45,312 nucleotides of DNA, taken from NCBI GenBank assembly GCA_016791365.1, contig JAEUMT010000051.1, positions 1 to 45,312 on the forward strand. The letters are read 5' to 3'. Numbering within the stretch: position 1 is the stretch's first letter; each line of letters starts with the position of its first letter. The position numbers and the translations under genes were made by a program. Under the pieces are notes generated by a model. The model was not told the DNA's origin and searched no databases. It saw nothing but the letters and a program-made list of their open reading frames with translations. Shown here in pieces: positions 6,315 to 13,453 of this stretch. This DNA is from Hyphomonadaceae bacterium (GTDB taxonomy: Bacteria > Pseudomonadota > Alphaproteobacteria > Caulobacterales > Aquidulcibacteraceae).

Positions 6315-9071
6315 TTAACGGGCGAGGCTCTTATATTCCTCAAGTAACAGGCTGATCGCCTCTTGCGCCGAAAGTTGTACAATGCGCGCGCGGAGATCGA
6401 CACCGAGCCCGCCCAACCGTTTGCGGTCCTCCCGCGCAACGGCGACGCCGAGCGCCGTAGCGATGGCGACCAGGTGGCCGGCCCGTGCGATTCGCTTTTC
6501 CTCCGCCTCCAGATATGCCAGCGCGATCAGCACCGCGGCGATATCGCTCTCGCTCACCGAATGGGCAACGCCCCGGCTCAAGGCGTCCATCATCAGCGCG
6601 CGCGCCTTTGTGGGTTCTTTCCGGGCCACCGCTCCAAGCCCCGTCAAGGCGCGCACGACATTGCGAACGTCGCCTGCGGCCGTTGCGAGCTGGAGAGCTT
6701 CATTCAGCGACTTGTCGGCGTTGGCGATGTCGCCGGTCTTTAGCTCAAGTTCCGCGATCCTGCAGCGCAGCGCCGCGCTCGCTTGACCATTGTCGACAAC
6801 AGGCTCCAGCGCGATCGCGGCCTGATACAATTCGAGCGCCTTGGCGTTGTCGCCGGCGGACGCCGCGAGCGCCCCGGCGCAGGTGCGAACAAGCATCGCG
6901 CCGCCAACATAATTGAGTTTGTCGCAGAGCGCCTGACTGCGTTGGAGCCATGGTTTAGCGCGCGAAGGGCGCCCTTGTTGGACCGCCAGCCACGCAAGCG
7001 AGAGCACGGTGTAAAACTGGCCGAGATGGTCACCCGGGCGCAATCCGAGGGCGGTGTTGTATTGCTTTTCGGCATTGGCCCAATCGCATGTCGCGTGCAG
7101 CCCGTTGGCGAGCGCTTGATGGGCGTGACCGCGTGCGCGGCGGTTGCCGATGCGGACTTTCGCCACGACCTGACGCGCGACGTCGGCAGCGTCGTCGTAG
7201 CGCGCCAGTTGGATGAGGCAGTTTGCGCGCAACGCCTGAAAGAGCGCGAGCAGTTCCGCGTCGGCAGGCGTTCCCGAGAAGATCTCGAGCGCTTCGGAAA
7301 ACATCGCGCCGAACGTGTAGAGATAAAACGTGCGCTCGGCCAACGCCGGCAGCGCCTTGTTTGCGCGGCTCCGCGCGGCAAAAGACCAGGCGGCGGCCAT
7401 GCTGGCGTATTCAGCGCGGATGCGCTCGGCGATTTTTGGCTGATCGGTGCTAAATGACGCCGCAAAATATTCATCGACACGCGCCAGATAGTATTCGCTA
7501 TGGCGCTTCTGGAGCGAGGCCAACGCAGAATCCGCCTTCAGGCACTCGCTTGCGAACTCATGAATCAACGGATGTAGCGCGAAGCGGTACGGGCTGCGGC
7601 GTTCGAGCAAATTCTTGCGCTCAAGCACCTGCAGCGTGCCCGGCGCGACGCCGGTTATGGCTTCGGCGGATGGCGCGTCGAAACTGGCGGGAAACACCGC
7701 CAGACTTGCGAGCGCGACGCGCTGTTCGTCGCTCAGCAGCAACCATGATCCGTTGAACACATCGCGCAGCGAGCGCGCGCCGCCCCCTTCGAGCTTTGAC
7801 AGCAGACCTGTGCCGCTGGTGAGGTTCTGGGCAATTTCCTTGAGCGAAAGCACCGCGACCCATTGCGCGGTGAGATGCAACGCCAGCGGCACGCCGCGCA
7901 CCGCCTCGCAAATTTTTGCAAAATGGGCAGCGTCGTCAGCGGCGAACTTGAAGGTCGGATCAACAGCTGCCGCCGATTGCGCAAACAGCCTCGCGGCAGG
8001 CGAACCGGTGAAGCCGGAATTGATTTGGGGCGTCAGCAACCCGCCCAGTTTGAAAACCGTTTCCTGGGCGCTCATGAAAGGCTCGCGGCTGGTGGCGAGC
8101 ACGGTGACGTTCTTGGCGGCGTCAATAATGGCGCCAATCGCACCATCGGCGTCGGTCACGCCGTCGGCGTTGTCGATGACGAGCAACACATTCTTGTCGC
8201 CCAGATATTCAAGCAACAAGTCAATGTCCGAGACGCCGCGACGGCGCGGCAAGCGCAGGCCGGCCACAATCGCCAACGCCAATTCGCGCGCATTGCGCCG
8301 GCCGGAGCTGAGGATCACCAGATGCGTTTCGCGCTCCGCCGCAAGCTTGCTGGCGACTTCAAGCGTCAAGCGGGTTTTTCCCATGCCGCCCGGGCCAGTA
8401 ATTGTAATCCAGCGATGACGCGCTTCGATAAGCTTCAACAAATCCGCCAACTCGGTGTCGCGGCCGAAAATCGACGTCGTTTGCGAAGGCACGCTTGGGC
8501 TTTGACGGGCGACACCGCGCAACGGCGGAAACTCCTCGATCCCCATGTCGGCGGACGTCAGCGAAAACAGGCGCTGCGGCTCGTCGATGCCGCGCAGATA
8601 GACAGCGCCAAGATTGGTCAGCCGCGACTCCGGCGGAGAACTAAAGCTCGCAGCCGCCGCCGCGGAAACAACGATCTGGCCGCCCCAGGCGGCCAGGGCG
8701 ATACGGTGAGCGCGATTGACGCTCTGACGATTGCGTTCGCCGTCAACGTGTTCGGCGCCGGCGTGGATGCCAATGCGAATAGCGAGACCGCCGACGTCAT
8801 CCCAACGCTCGATCTGAAACGCACGCTGCAGATCGAGTGCGCACGCCAGCGGATTGCCGCCATCAAACACGGCGAACACGCCATCGCCGGCCCGATCGTG
8901 AATGGCGCCGCCATGACGGGCGACAGCGGCGTCAATCAGTTCGTCATGGCGCGCGAGCGCGCGCGTCATGGCCGCCGGGCTTCGCTCCCATTTCGCCACA
9001 CTGCCATCGATATCGGTGAACAGGTAGCCGACTGACCGTCCGTCACTCACGCCGAATGTTGCCCCTCGCAT
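6315..9071 (-). CDS. Class III nucleotidyl cyclase - STAND ATPase - TPR regulator
   Basis: A 918-residue multidomain protein. Residues about 13-170 form a class III adenylate/guanylate cyclase domain: YLFTDIDGS with metal-binding D20, RAGDGVFAVF with the second Asp D63, and VNRAHR with N119 and R123, so the catalytic set looks intact. An AP-ATPase/STAND module follows, with Walker A GPGGMGKTR at about 226-234, Walker B VLLVIDNAD and an ATSREPF sensor-like motif. The C-terminal 400 residues are TPR-like helical repeats. Such proteins act as signal-controlled ATP switches; the ligand is unknown. The ATG at 9071 was chosen over 9104 because it directly precedes the cyclase fold. It is divergent from the FGE-fold gene. 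Confidence 0.88.
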   Translation of the reverse strand: MRGATFGVSDGRSVGYLFTDIDGSVAKWERSPAAMTRALARHDELIDAAVARHGGAIHDRAGDGVFAVFDGGNPLACALDLQRAFQIERWDDVGGLAIRIGIHAGAEHVDGERNRQSVNRAHRIALAAWGGQIVVSAAAAASFSSPPESRLTNLGAVYLRGIDEPQRLFSLTSADMGIEEFPPLRGVARQSPSVPSQTTSIFGRDTELADLLKLIEARHRWITITGPGGMGKTRLTLEVASKLAAERETHLVILSSGRRNARELALAIVAGLRLPRRRGVSDIDLLLEYLGDKNVLLVIDNADGVTDADGAIGAIIDAAKNVTVLATSREPFMSAQETVFKLGGLLTPQINSGFTGSPAARLFAQSAAAVDPTFKFAADDAAHFAKICEAVRGVPLALHLTAQWVAVLSLKEIAQNLTSGTGLLSKLEGGGARSLRDVFNGSWLLLSDEQRVALASLAVFPASFDAPSAEAITGVAPGTLQVLERKNLLERRSPYRFALHPLIHEFASECLKADSALASLQKRHSEYYLARVDEYFAASFSTDQPKIAERIRAEYASMAAAWSFAARSRANKALPALAERTFYLYTFGAMFSEALEIFSGTPADAELLALFQALRANCLIQLARYDDAADVARQVVAKVRIGNRRARGHAHQALANGLHATCDWANAEKQYNTALGLRPGDHLGQFYTVLSLAWLAVQQGRPSRAKPWLQRSQALCDKLNYVGGAMLVRTCAGALAASAGDNAKALELYQAAIALEPVVDNGQASAALRCRIAELELKTGDIANADKSLNEALQLATAAGDVRNVVRALTGLGAVARKEPTKARALMMDALSRGVAHSVSESDIAAVLIALAYLEAEEKRIARAGHLVAIATALGVAVAREDRKRLGGLGVDLRARIVQLSAQEAISLLLEEYKSLAR

Positions 9072-9202
9072 ACGAAAGCTAGCGCAGTTGCGCGGACAAA
9101 CCAATCCGTGCGCAAGATGCCGCGCTGCCCCTCAAAGCCGAAGCCTTGATGCATCGACTGAGGCCACGCATGATATCCGGCCAAGACAATTGCCGGGGAA
9201 GC

Positions 9203-10579
9203 ATGACTGTACATCGCGGGGCGGCGCGCGGGCGCTACTATTGTGCGCCGCCACAAGAGGCTGAAAGCTTCCACCAGCTTTTTCTGTTTATCTGGGAGCA
9301 CGGCGTCGGCAATGAGCTGGCGGCGCCTGGCGGTCCGGGCGTGAAGTGGACACGCGAAACGCTCGCGATCGCCCTCAACGAAGCCGCCTCGCCCCGCTCA
9401 ATCGACGACTGGCGCAGCGGCGCGCGCGTGCCGTCCGATACCAACATCCGCGTCCTGCTCGCCGCGATCACGGACAAGACAACGCGCGAACCATGGCAAC
9501 GCGCGCTGATCGGCGCCGCAGCCGAAAGCCGCGAGAAAAACCGGCAGAACGAAAATGGCGCCGCCAATGGGGCGCATCCGCCCCCTGTGGAGCCGGGTTC
9601 AGGAACGCGCCATGTCGAGGTGGTCACGAAGCCCACCGCATTTCTGCAAGATCCCAGGAACAGGCTTTGGATGTTTGGCGGCGCGGGCGTTTTAGCGCTC
9701 ATTGGCGCTGTTTGGATGATTGTTGCCGCGATGAACGCCCCTGTCGATCACGCCAAGCTCAACGTCGGCGACCGGTTTCGTGATCGCTTCCTTTCCGGCG
9801 CACATCGCACGCCGGAAATGATTGTCCTGCCGCGCGGAAATTTCGTGATGGGGTCATTGGCGACCGATGCCGGCAGAGAGCCGGACGAGGACCGCCGGCA
9901 CAGCGTAAACATTGACTACAGAATGGCGGTCGGTGTTCGCGAAGTTACCTGGAACGAATACATGCTTTGTGTCGAGGCCGGCGCATGCTCCGGCTACGTG
10001 CCAAACGACGAAGGCTGGGGCCGCGGCGATCAGCCGATCATCAATCTGAACTTCAACGACATCTACGCCTATCTTCATTGGCTGAACGACGAGTTGGGGA
10101 TCGCGTGGGAGCGGAGCGATCGATACACCCTGCTTACGGAGGCGGAGTGGGAATACGCGGCTCTTGCCGGCACACAGGGCGTGACGTTCGCGCCCTACGC
10201 AACCGGTGACACGATATCCGCCGAGCTCGCGAACTTCGCCGCCTCAAATCCGCAAGGTCGCGGCAGGCCGATGCGCGTCGGCTCCTATCCGGCGAATGCC
10301 TGGGGCCTCTACGACATGCATGGCAATGTCTGGGAATGGACCGAGGATTGCTATCGCGAACGCCACACGCCGATGCCCAACAACGGTCGCGCCTGGTTGA
10401 CCCGCAGCTGCAATCACCGCGTTCAGAAGGGCGGCTCCTTCGCCGATCCGATGACGGAATTGCGCGTCGCCAACCGCCGCCCGATCCGGCCGGAGGAACG
10501 TCACGCCGAGACCGGGTTTCGCCTGGTGCGCCGCCTCGATGGCGACTTCAGTTGGCACATCGCCCAGGAACGCGACTAA
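9203..10579 (+). CDS. HTH - TM - FGE/sulfatase-modifying-factor-fold protein
   Basis: A 458-residue protein. Residues about 47-86 contain a WTRETLAIALNEAASPRS... WRSG-x-VPS pattern that looks like an XRE-type helix-turn-helix. A single membrane segment follows at about 155-177. The C-terminal part, from about 200, is an FGE-sulfatase (SUMF1/EgtB/PvdO) domain: VLPRGNFVMGS, REVTWNEYMLC, LLTEAEWEYAAL, GLYDMHGNVWEWTED, KGGSF and AETGFRLVR. The two active-site cysteines of true formylglycine-generating enzymes are not evident, so binding or another oxidation is possible. The ATG at 9203 has GGGG about 6 nt upstream. It starts a plus-strand run with the next two genes and is divergent from the cyclase-STAND gene. 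Confidence 0.85.
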   Translation: MTVHRGAARGRYYCAPPQEAESFHQLFLFIWEHGVGNELAAPGGPGVKWTRETLAIALNEAASPRSIDDWRSGARVPSDTNIRVLLAAITDKTTREPWQRALIGAAAESREKNRQNENGAANGAHPPPVEPGSGTRHVEVVTKPTAFLQDPRNRLWMFGGAGVLALIGAVWMIVAAMNAPVDHAKLNVGDRFRDRFLSGAHRTPEMIVLPRGNFVMGSLATDAGREPDEDRRHSVNIDYRMAVGVREVTWNEYMLCVEAGACSGYVPNDEGWGRGDQPIINLNFNDIYAYLHWLNDELGIAWERSDRYTLLTEAEWEYAALAGTQGVTFAPYATGDTISAELANFAASNPQGRGRPMRVGSYPANAWGLYDMHGNVWEWTEDCYRERHTPMPNNGRAWLTRSCNHRVQKGGSFADPMTELRVANRRPIRPEERHAETGFRLVRRLDGDFSWHIAQERD

Positions 10580-10720
10580 CGAGCGAAAAATTCTTCAATG
10601 TGACCAATAAGTTGCGAAGCCGAACTTCGGTTGCATTTCGGATGACTTTCGGCGCCCTCGTTTGCGAAACAACGAGAAGACGTCTGCTTACCCCGAACGC
10701 AGGTGCGGGGAGACATTCGA

Positions 10721-11872
10721 ATGGCGTCGGGATTCGGCCCTTTTGCGCGCAGGGTGCAGAGCGAATTGGTGCTGCGCACCGCACGCGGTTTCTACCTGGC
10801 AATCGCTTGCGCCAGTCTAGGGGTCCTGCTTGTCGCCGCGGTCGTAGCGATCCTCGCGCAAGGCAGCACGCTCCGCTTCAGCATGGACCGGGAGGCGCCC
10901 GCGGTGCGGCCAGCCGCGGTCGAAGCCATCGCCATGGAAGACGTCTCGGCGCGGATGACGCCGCCACACACGTTACGCTTCGTCGCCGAGCCCGCGGCGT
11001 TGAACTTCGACGTCTCCGAAGGCCAGGTGCTGGGCTTTTTCGACGCGGAGACGCCGAACCAGCTGGCTGGATACCCCGATGACTTCGATGTGGTCGGCGG
11101 CGAACACGCAGCTCTATTCACGCTCAGCCGACACCCCAGCAACGGCCGCGCCGGATTGCGCGCCACGGCGGCGCTCGCCCAGCAGATGGCGGAGGCGCGC
11201 GCGGCGGGCGGCGGCTCGGCTCAGCTAAGCTACACGCTCCGCATCGTCGCTCGCGATCGCGCGGGCCAAGTCTCCTCTCCGGCCGACGTCACGATCGCGC
11301 TCACTCTCACGCCCCCTGGCGCTACGCCGCCAGAGCCGGCAGCCGATGCATCCCTGACCGACCTGCAAGCGCTGTCGCGCGAGATCGCGCTTACCTTAGA
11401 TCCGCAACAGACAGACGTGTTCTTCGACATTGTACGCTCGGCGCAGCGGACGCCACGCCTCTGCAACGCCGAGGAGTCTCCCGCCTTCGTCGCCGAGTAT
11501 CGCCGCGCCTTCGAGGGTCTGCGCGCGCAATTGCGGCGCGACAATCTCGAACTCTTCTACCGCGGCGTCTGCGACGCCTGGAACGCCGCCGCCGAACGCG
11601 CACAGGCGCGCTACGCCAGCGATCGCGCCGCGGCCGACGCCGTCATTGCGCGCAACGCACAGCAACGCGCGGAGCTGGACGCGCAAAAGCGCACCGCGCG
11701 CATGATCCGCAACATCGCCTTCGGCGTCGCGGCGACAGCGCTTGCGGCATTCCTCACCATCGCGCTCTTCCTCGCTTTCCTCGCCATGGAGGGACACTCC
11801 AAGGCGCTGCGTGAAGCCGTGGAGACGCTTGCCGCTCAAAATCCACAACCATCAAGAGGGGGAAGACCTTGA
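10721..11872 (+). CDS. Two-TM protein with periplasmic domain, hypothetical
   Basis: A 383-residue protein. An N-terminal membrane anchor (around FYLAIACASLGVLLVAAVVAILAQ, residues about 25-48) is followed by a roughly 280-residue extracytoplasmic region. Its first part is beta-rich, with a dystroglycan/cadherin-like pattern (F-D-A-E-T-P... then L-R-I-V-A-R-D-R-A-G-Q... A-D-V-T-I-A-L). A helical Ala/Arg-rich segment and a C-terminal membrane segment at about 334-358 follow. The ATG at 10721 has GGGGAG about 10 nt upstream; a GTG at 10703 is the alternative. The stop overlaps the next gene's TTG start. Function unknown; the context suggests an envelope partner of the FGE-fold protein. Confidence 0.7.
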   Translation: MASGFGPFARRVQSELVLRTARGFYLAIACASLGVLLVAAVVAILAQGSTLRFSMDREAPAVRPAAVEAIAMEDVSARMTPPHTLRFVAEPAALNFDVSEGQVLGFFDAETPNQLAGYPDDFDVVGGEHAALFTLSRHPSNGRAGLRATAALAQQMAEARAAGGGSAQLSYTLRIVARDRAGQVSSPADVTIALTLTPPGATPPEPAADASLTDLQALSREIALTLDPQQTDVFFDIVRSAQRTPRLCNAEESPAFVAEYRRAFEGLRAQLRRDNLELFYRGVCDAWNAAAERAQARYASDRAAADAVIARNAQQRAELDAQKRTARMIRNIAFGVAATALAAFLTIALFLAFLAMEGHSKALREAVETLAAQNPQPSRGGRP

Positions 11873-13119
11873 TACGCAAACGAACCGCGGCCGCGCTCGC
11901 AATCGGCGTCATTCTCGTGGCGCTTGGCGCCGCGTGCGCGCCAACACAAGTGGCGATCAACGCGCGCCTGCCGGCAAACTTCCCCGAAGCCGCCGAATTG
12001 CGCCGCATCTCTGTCGCGCCATTCGAAGGCAATGGCGGCGCTGACTTCACCGGCGCCATGCGCGCCGAAATTGTCGCCGCGACGTTCGACGGGCAGCGCC
12101 ATTTCACTCTTGTGGACGGGCTATCCTCGCCATCGGCAAGCGCCGCGCGCCAAGCCAACGCACAGGGCATTCTCACCGGCTCGGTGTTCATCGACCGCTC
12201 ACGCAACAATTTTCGCGAAGGCCGGCGCGAATGCTCGGCGCGCAATAACGATCATGAATGCGTCCGCTGGCACGAATACGAGGTCAATTGCACCGCCGAG
12301 ACTGTCAGCGCCCTGGTTTCGCCCAACCTGCTGAGAGCCAGCGACGGCGCCTCCGTTTACGCATCGCAGAAGCGCGGCGAACGCACGTCACGCTGGTGCA
12401 CCGACCGTCAACGCAACACCACCGACGAAGCCATGATCGCGGCGATCCTGGCGAACATCGCCACCGAGGTGCGCCGTGACATCGCGCCATATAACTCGGT
12501 GCTGAACGCCACTGTCAGCGAGACCAGCGACGGCCTCCCGCGCGCGCTCGCGGCGCAGTTTGACCTTGCCGTGGATGCGGCAAAGGCCTCCAACGTGACG
12601 GCGGCTTGCGAGACGTGGCGAAGTGTCGACGCCGCCCAGCCCAATCATACCTGGACAGTTTACAATCTTGGCATCTGCGCGGAAGCGCAGGGCGACTACG
12701 TCAATGCACAGGCGCTCTACCAGCGCGCCAGCCAGCTTGGCGGCGCGAGCAATCGCCAAGTGGTCGCCTCCATCCAACGCGTCGGCCGCTTGATGGGCGC
12801 CGAACAGCAACTCGCAGCCGAAGAGACGGCGCGGCGCCTTGAAAGCGAGGCGCAAGCCCGCCGCGCCGAAGAGGCCGCCCAGCGTTTACGCGCAACGCAA
12901 AACGCGCGGCGAAGCGATCTGGTGTCCCGCCACGGCGTGGCGGTCGCGGACGCCATTCTCGCCGGTCAGGTCAGCGCGGGCATGACGCCACAACAAGTGC
13001 TCGAAGCGCGCGGTCAACCCAGCCGCCGCGAAGATCTGACGCCCACGGAGCAAATTTGGCACTACGGATCGGAGCGCGTGATGTTCTCAAACGGCCGCGT
13101 GACCTTCGTGCGTCGTTGA
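11869..13119 (+). CDS. Lipoprotein-like TPR protein with BamE/SmpA-like C-terminus
   Basis: A 416-residue exported protein. The signal-like segment MIRKRTAAALAIGVILVALG ends at C23, giving an LGAAC site that is only a near-lipobox. The middle has an S-V-A-P-F-E-G strand typical of periplasmic proteins with a TolB-N/CsgG-like fold, two conserved cysteine pairs, then TPR-like helices (about 240-300) and a coiled coil. The last 70 residues, GMTPQQVLEARGQPS... W-H-Y-G... V-x-F-x-N-G-R-V, resemble the BamE/SmpA fold. The start is TTG at 11869, overlapping the previous stop (TTGA), with GGGGGA upstream. Part of the FGE-fold operon. Confidence 0.7.
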   Translation: MIRKRTAAALAIGVILVALGAACAPTQVAINARLPANFPEAAELRRISVAPFEGNGGADFTGAMRAEIVAATFDGQRHFTLVDGLSSPSASAARQANAQGILTGSVFIDRSRNNFREGRRECSARNNDHECVRWHEYEVNCTAETVSALVSPNLLRASDGASVYASQKRGERTSRWCTDRQRNTTDEAMIAAILANIATEVRRDIAPYNSVLNATVSETSDGLPRALAAQFDLAVDAAKASNVTAACETWRSVDAAQPNHTWTVYNLGICAEAQGDYVNAQALYQRASQLGGASNRQVVASIQRVGRLMGAEQQLAAEETARRLESEAQARRAEEAAQRLRATQNARRSDLVSRHGVAVADAILAGQVSAGMTPQQVLEARGQPSRREDLTPTEQIWHYGSERVMFSNGRVTFVRR

Positions 13120-13141
13120 AGCGAAAAGCGGAAGAATGATC

Positions 13142-13169
13142 CGGTCGCCGGCGGAGACGCCGGCGACCG
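13142..13169. terminator. 12-bp perfect hairpin with GAGA loop
   Basis: CGGTCGCCGGCG (13142-13153) pairs perfectly with CGCCGGCGACCG (13158-13169) around a GAGA tetraloop of GNRA type. It starts 22 nt after the stop of the lipoprotein gene. There is no T-run, so it is a stable 3'-end or pause hairpin rather than a canonical intrinsic terminator. Confidence 0.6.
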
Positions 13170-13220
13170 TGCGCGCGCTCGATCTGTCAGGCATCGAAAG
13201 GAGCAATGGCTCCCACGTCT

Positions 13221-13382
13221 TCACGACGGCGACGGGTGCTCAACGTCAATCCGTTTCAGCTTTGTCACGAACGCCTTCATATCGCTCACGTCACGCTCCA
13301 ACGCTTGCAGTGTCATTGCTTGATGCAGATCAATCAGGCGCAAGACATCGGCTAAGAAGTGCGCTGCGTTGTCACTCTCCAG
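13221..13382 (-). CDS. Possible small protein opposite the nrdJ upstream region
   Basis: An open minus-strand frame encoding up to about 53 residues, helical and amphipathic in character (FLADVLRLIDLHQAMTLQAL, then ERDVSDMKAFVTKLKRI). No ATG exists near its head. A strong GGAGGT lies 9 nt before a CTG at 13382 and 3 nt before an in-frame ATT at 13388; the first internal ATG is at 13319. The composition is protein-like, but a non-standard start would be needed, and the frame contains the nrdJ FNR box. Could be a real small gene, a remnant or chance. Confidence 0.35.
   Translation of the reverse strand: MESDNAAHFLADVLRLIDLHQAMTLQALERDVSDMKAFVTKLKRIDVEHPSPS
13320..13333. promoter_or_regulatory. 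FNR/Dnr box upstream of nrdJ
   Basis: TTGATGCAGATCAA, an exact match to the palindrome TTGAT-N4-ATCAA bound by FNR/Dnr/FixK-type regulators. The centre is 127 nt before the nrdJ ATG. A TAAGAA stretch at 13353-13358 could be part of a -10 element for a class II promoter with a start near 13368. It is also within a possible minus-strand small ORF. Confidence 0.8.
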
Positions 13383-13453
13383 TGCAATTTACCTCCGCAT
13401 TACGTTCGACTCACGGAGACTGCGGCGCACAGAATTGAATTGGAGCACGTGAA

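Noticed and set aside
7863-9035. Long plus-strand frame opposite the cyclase-STAND gene
   Set aside because: Arg/Gln-rich antisense shadow, no domain; the minus strand carries intact cyclase and Walker motifs.
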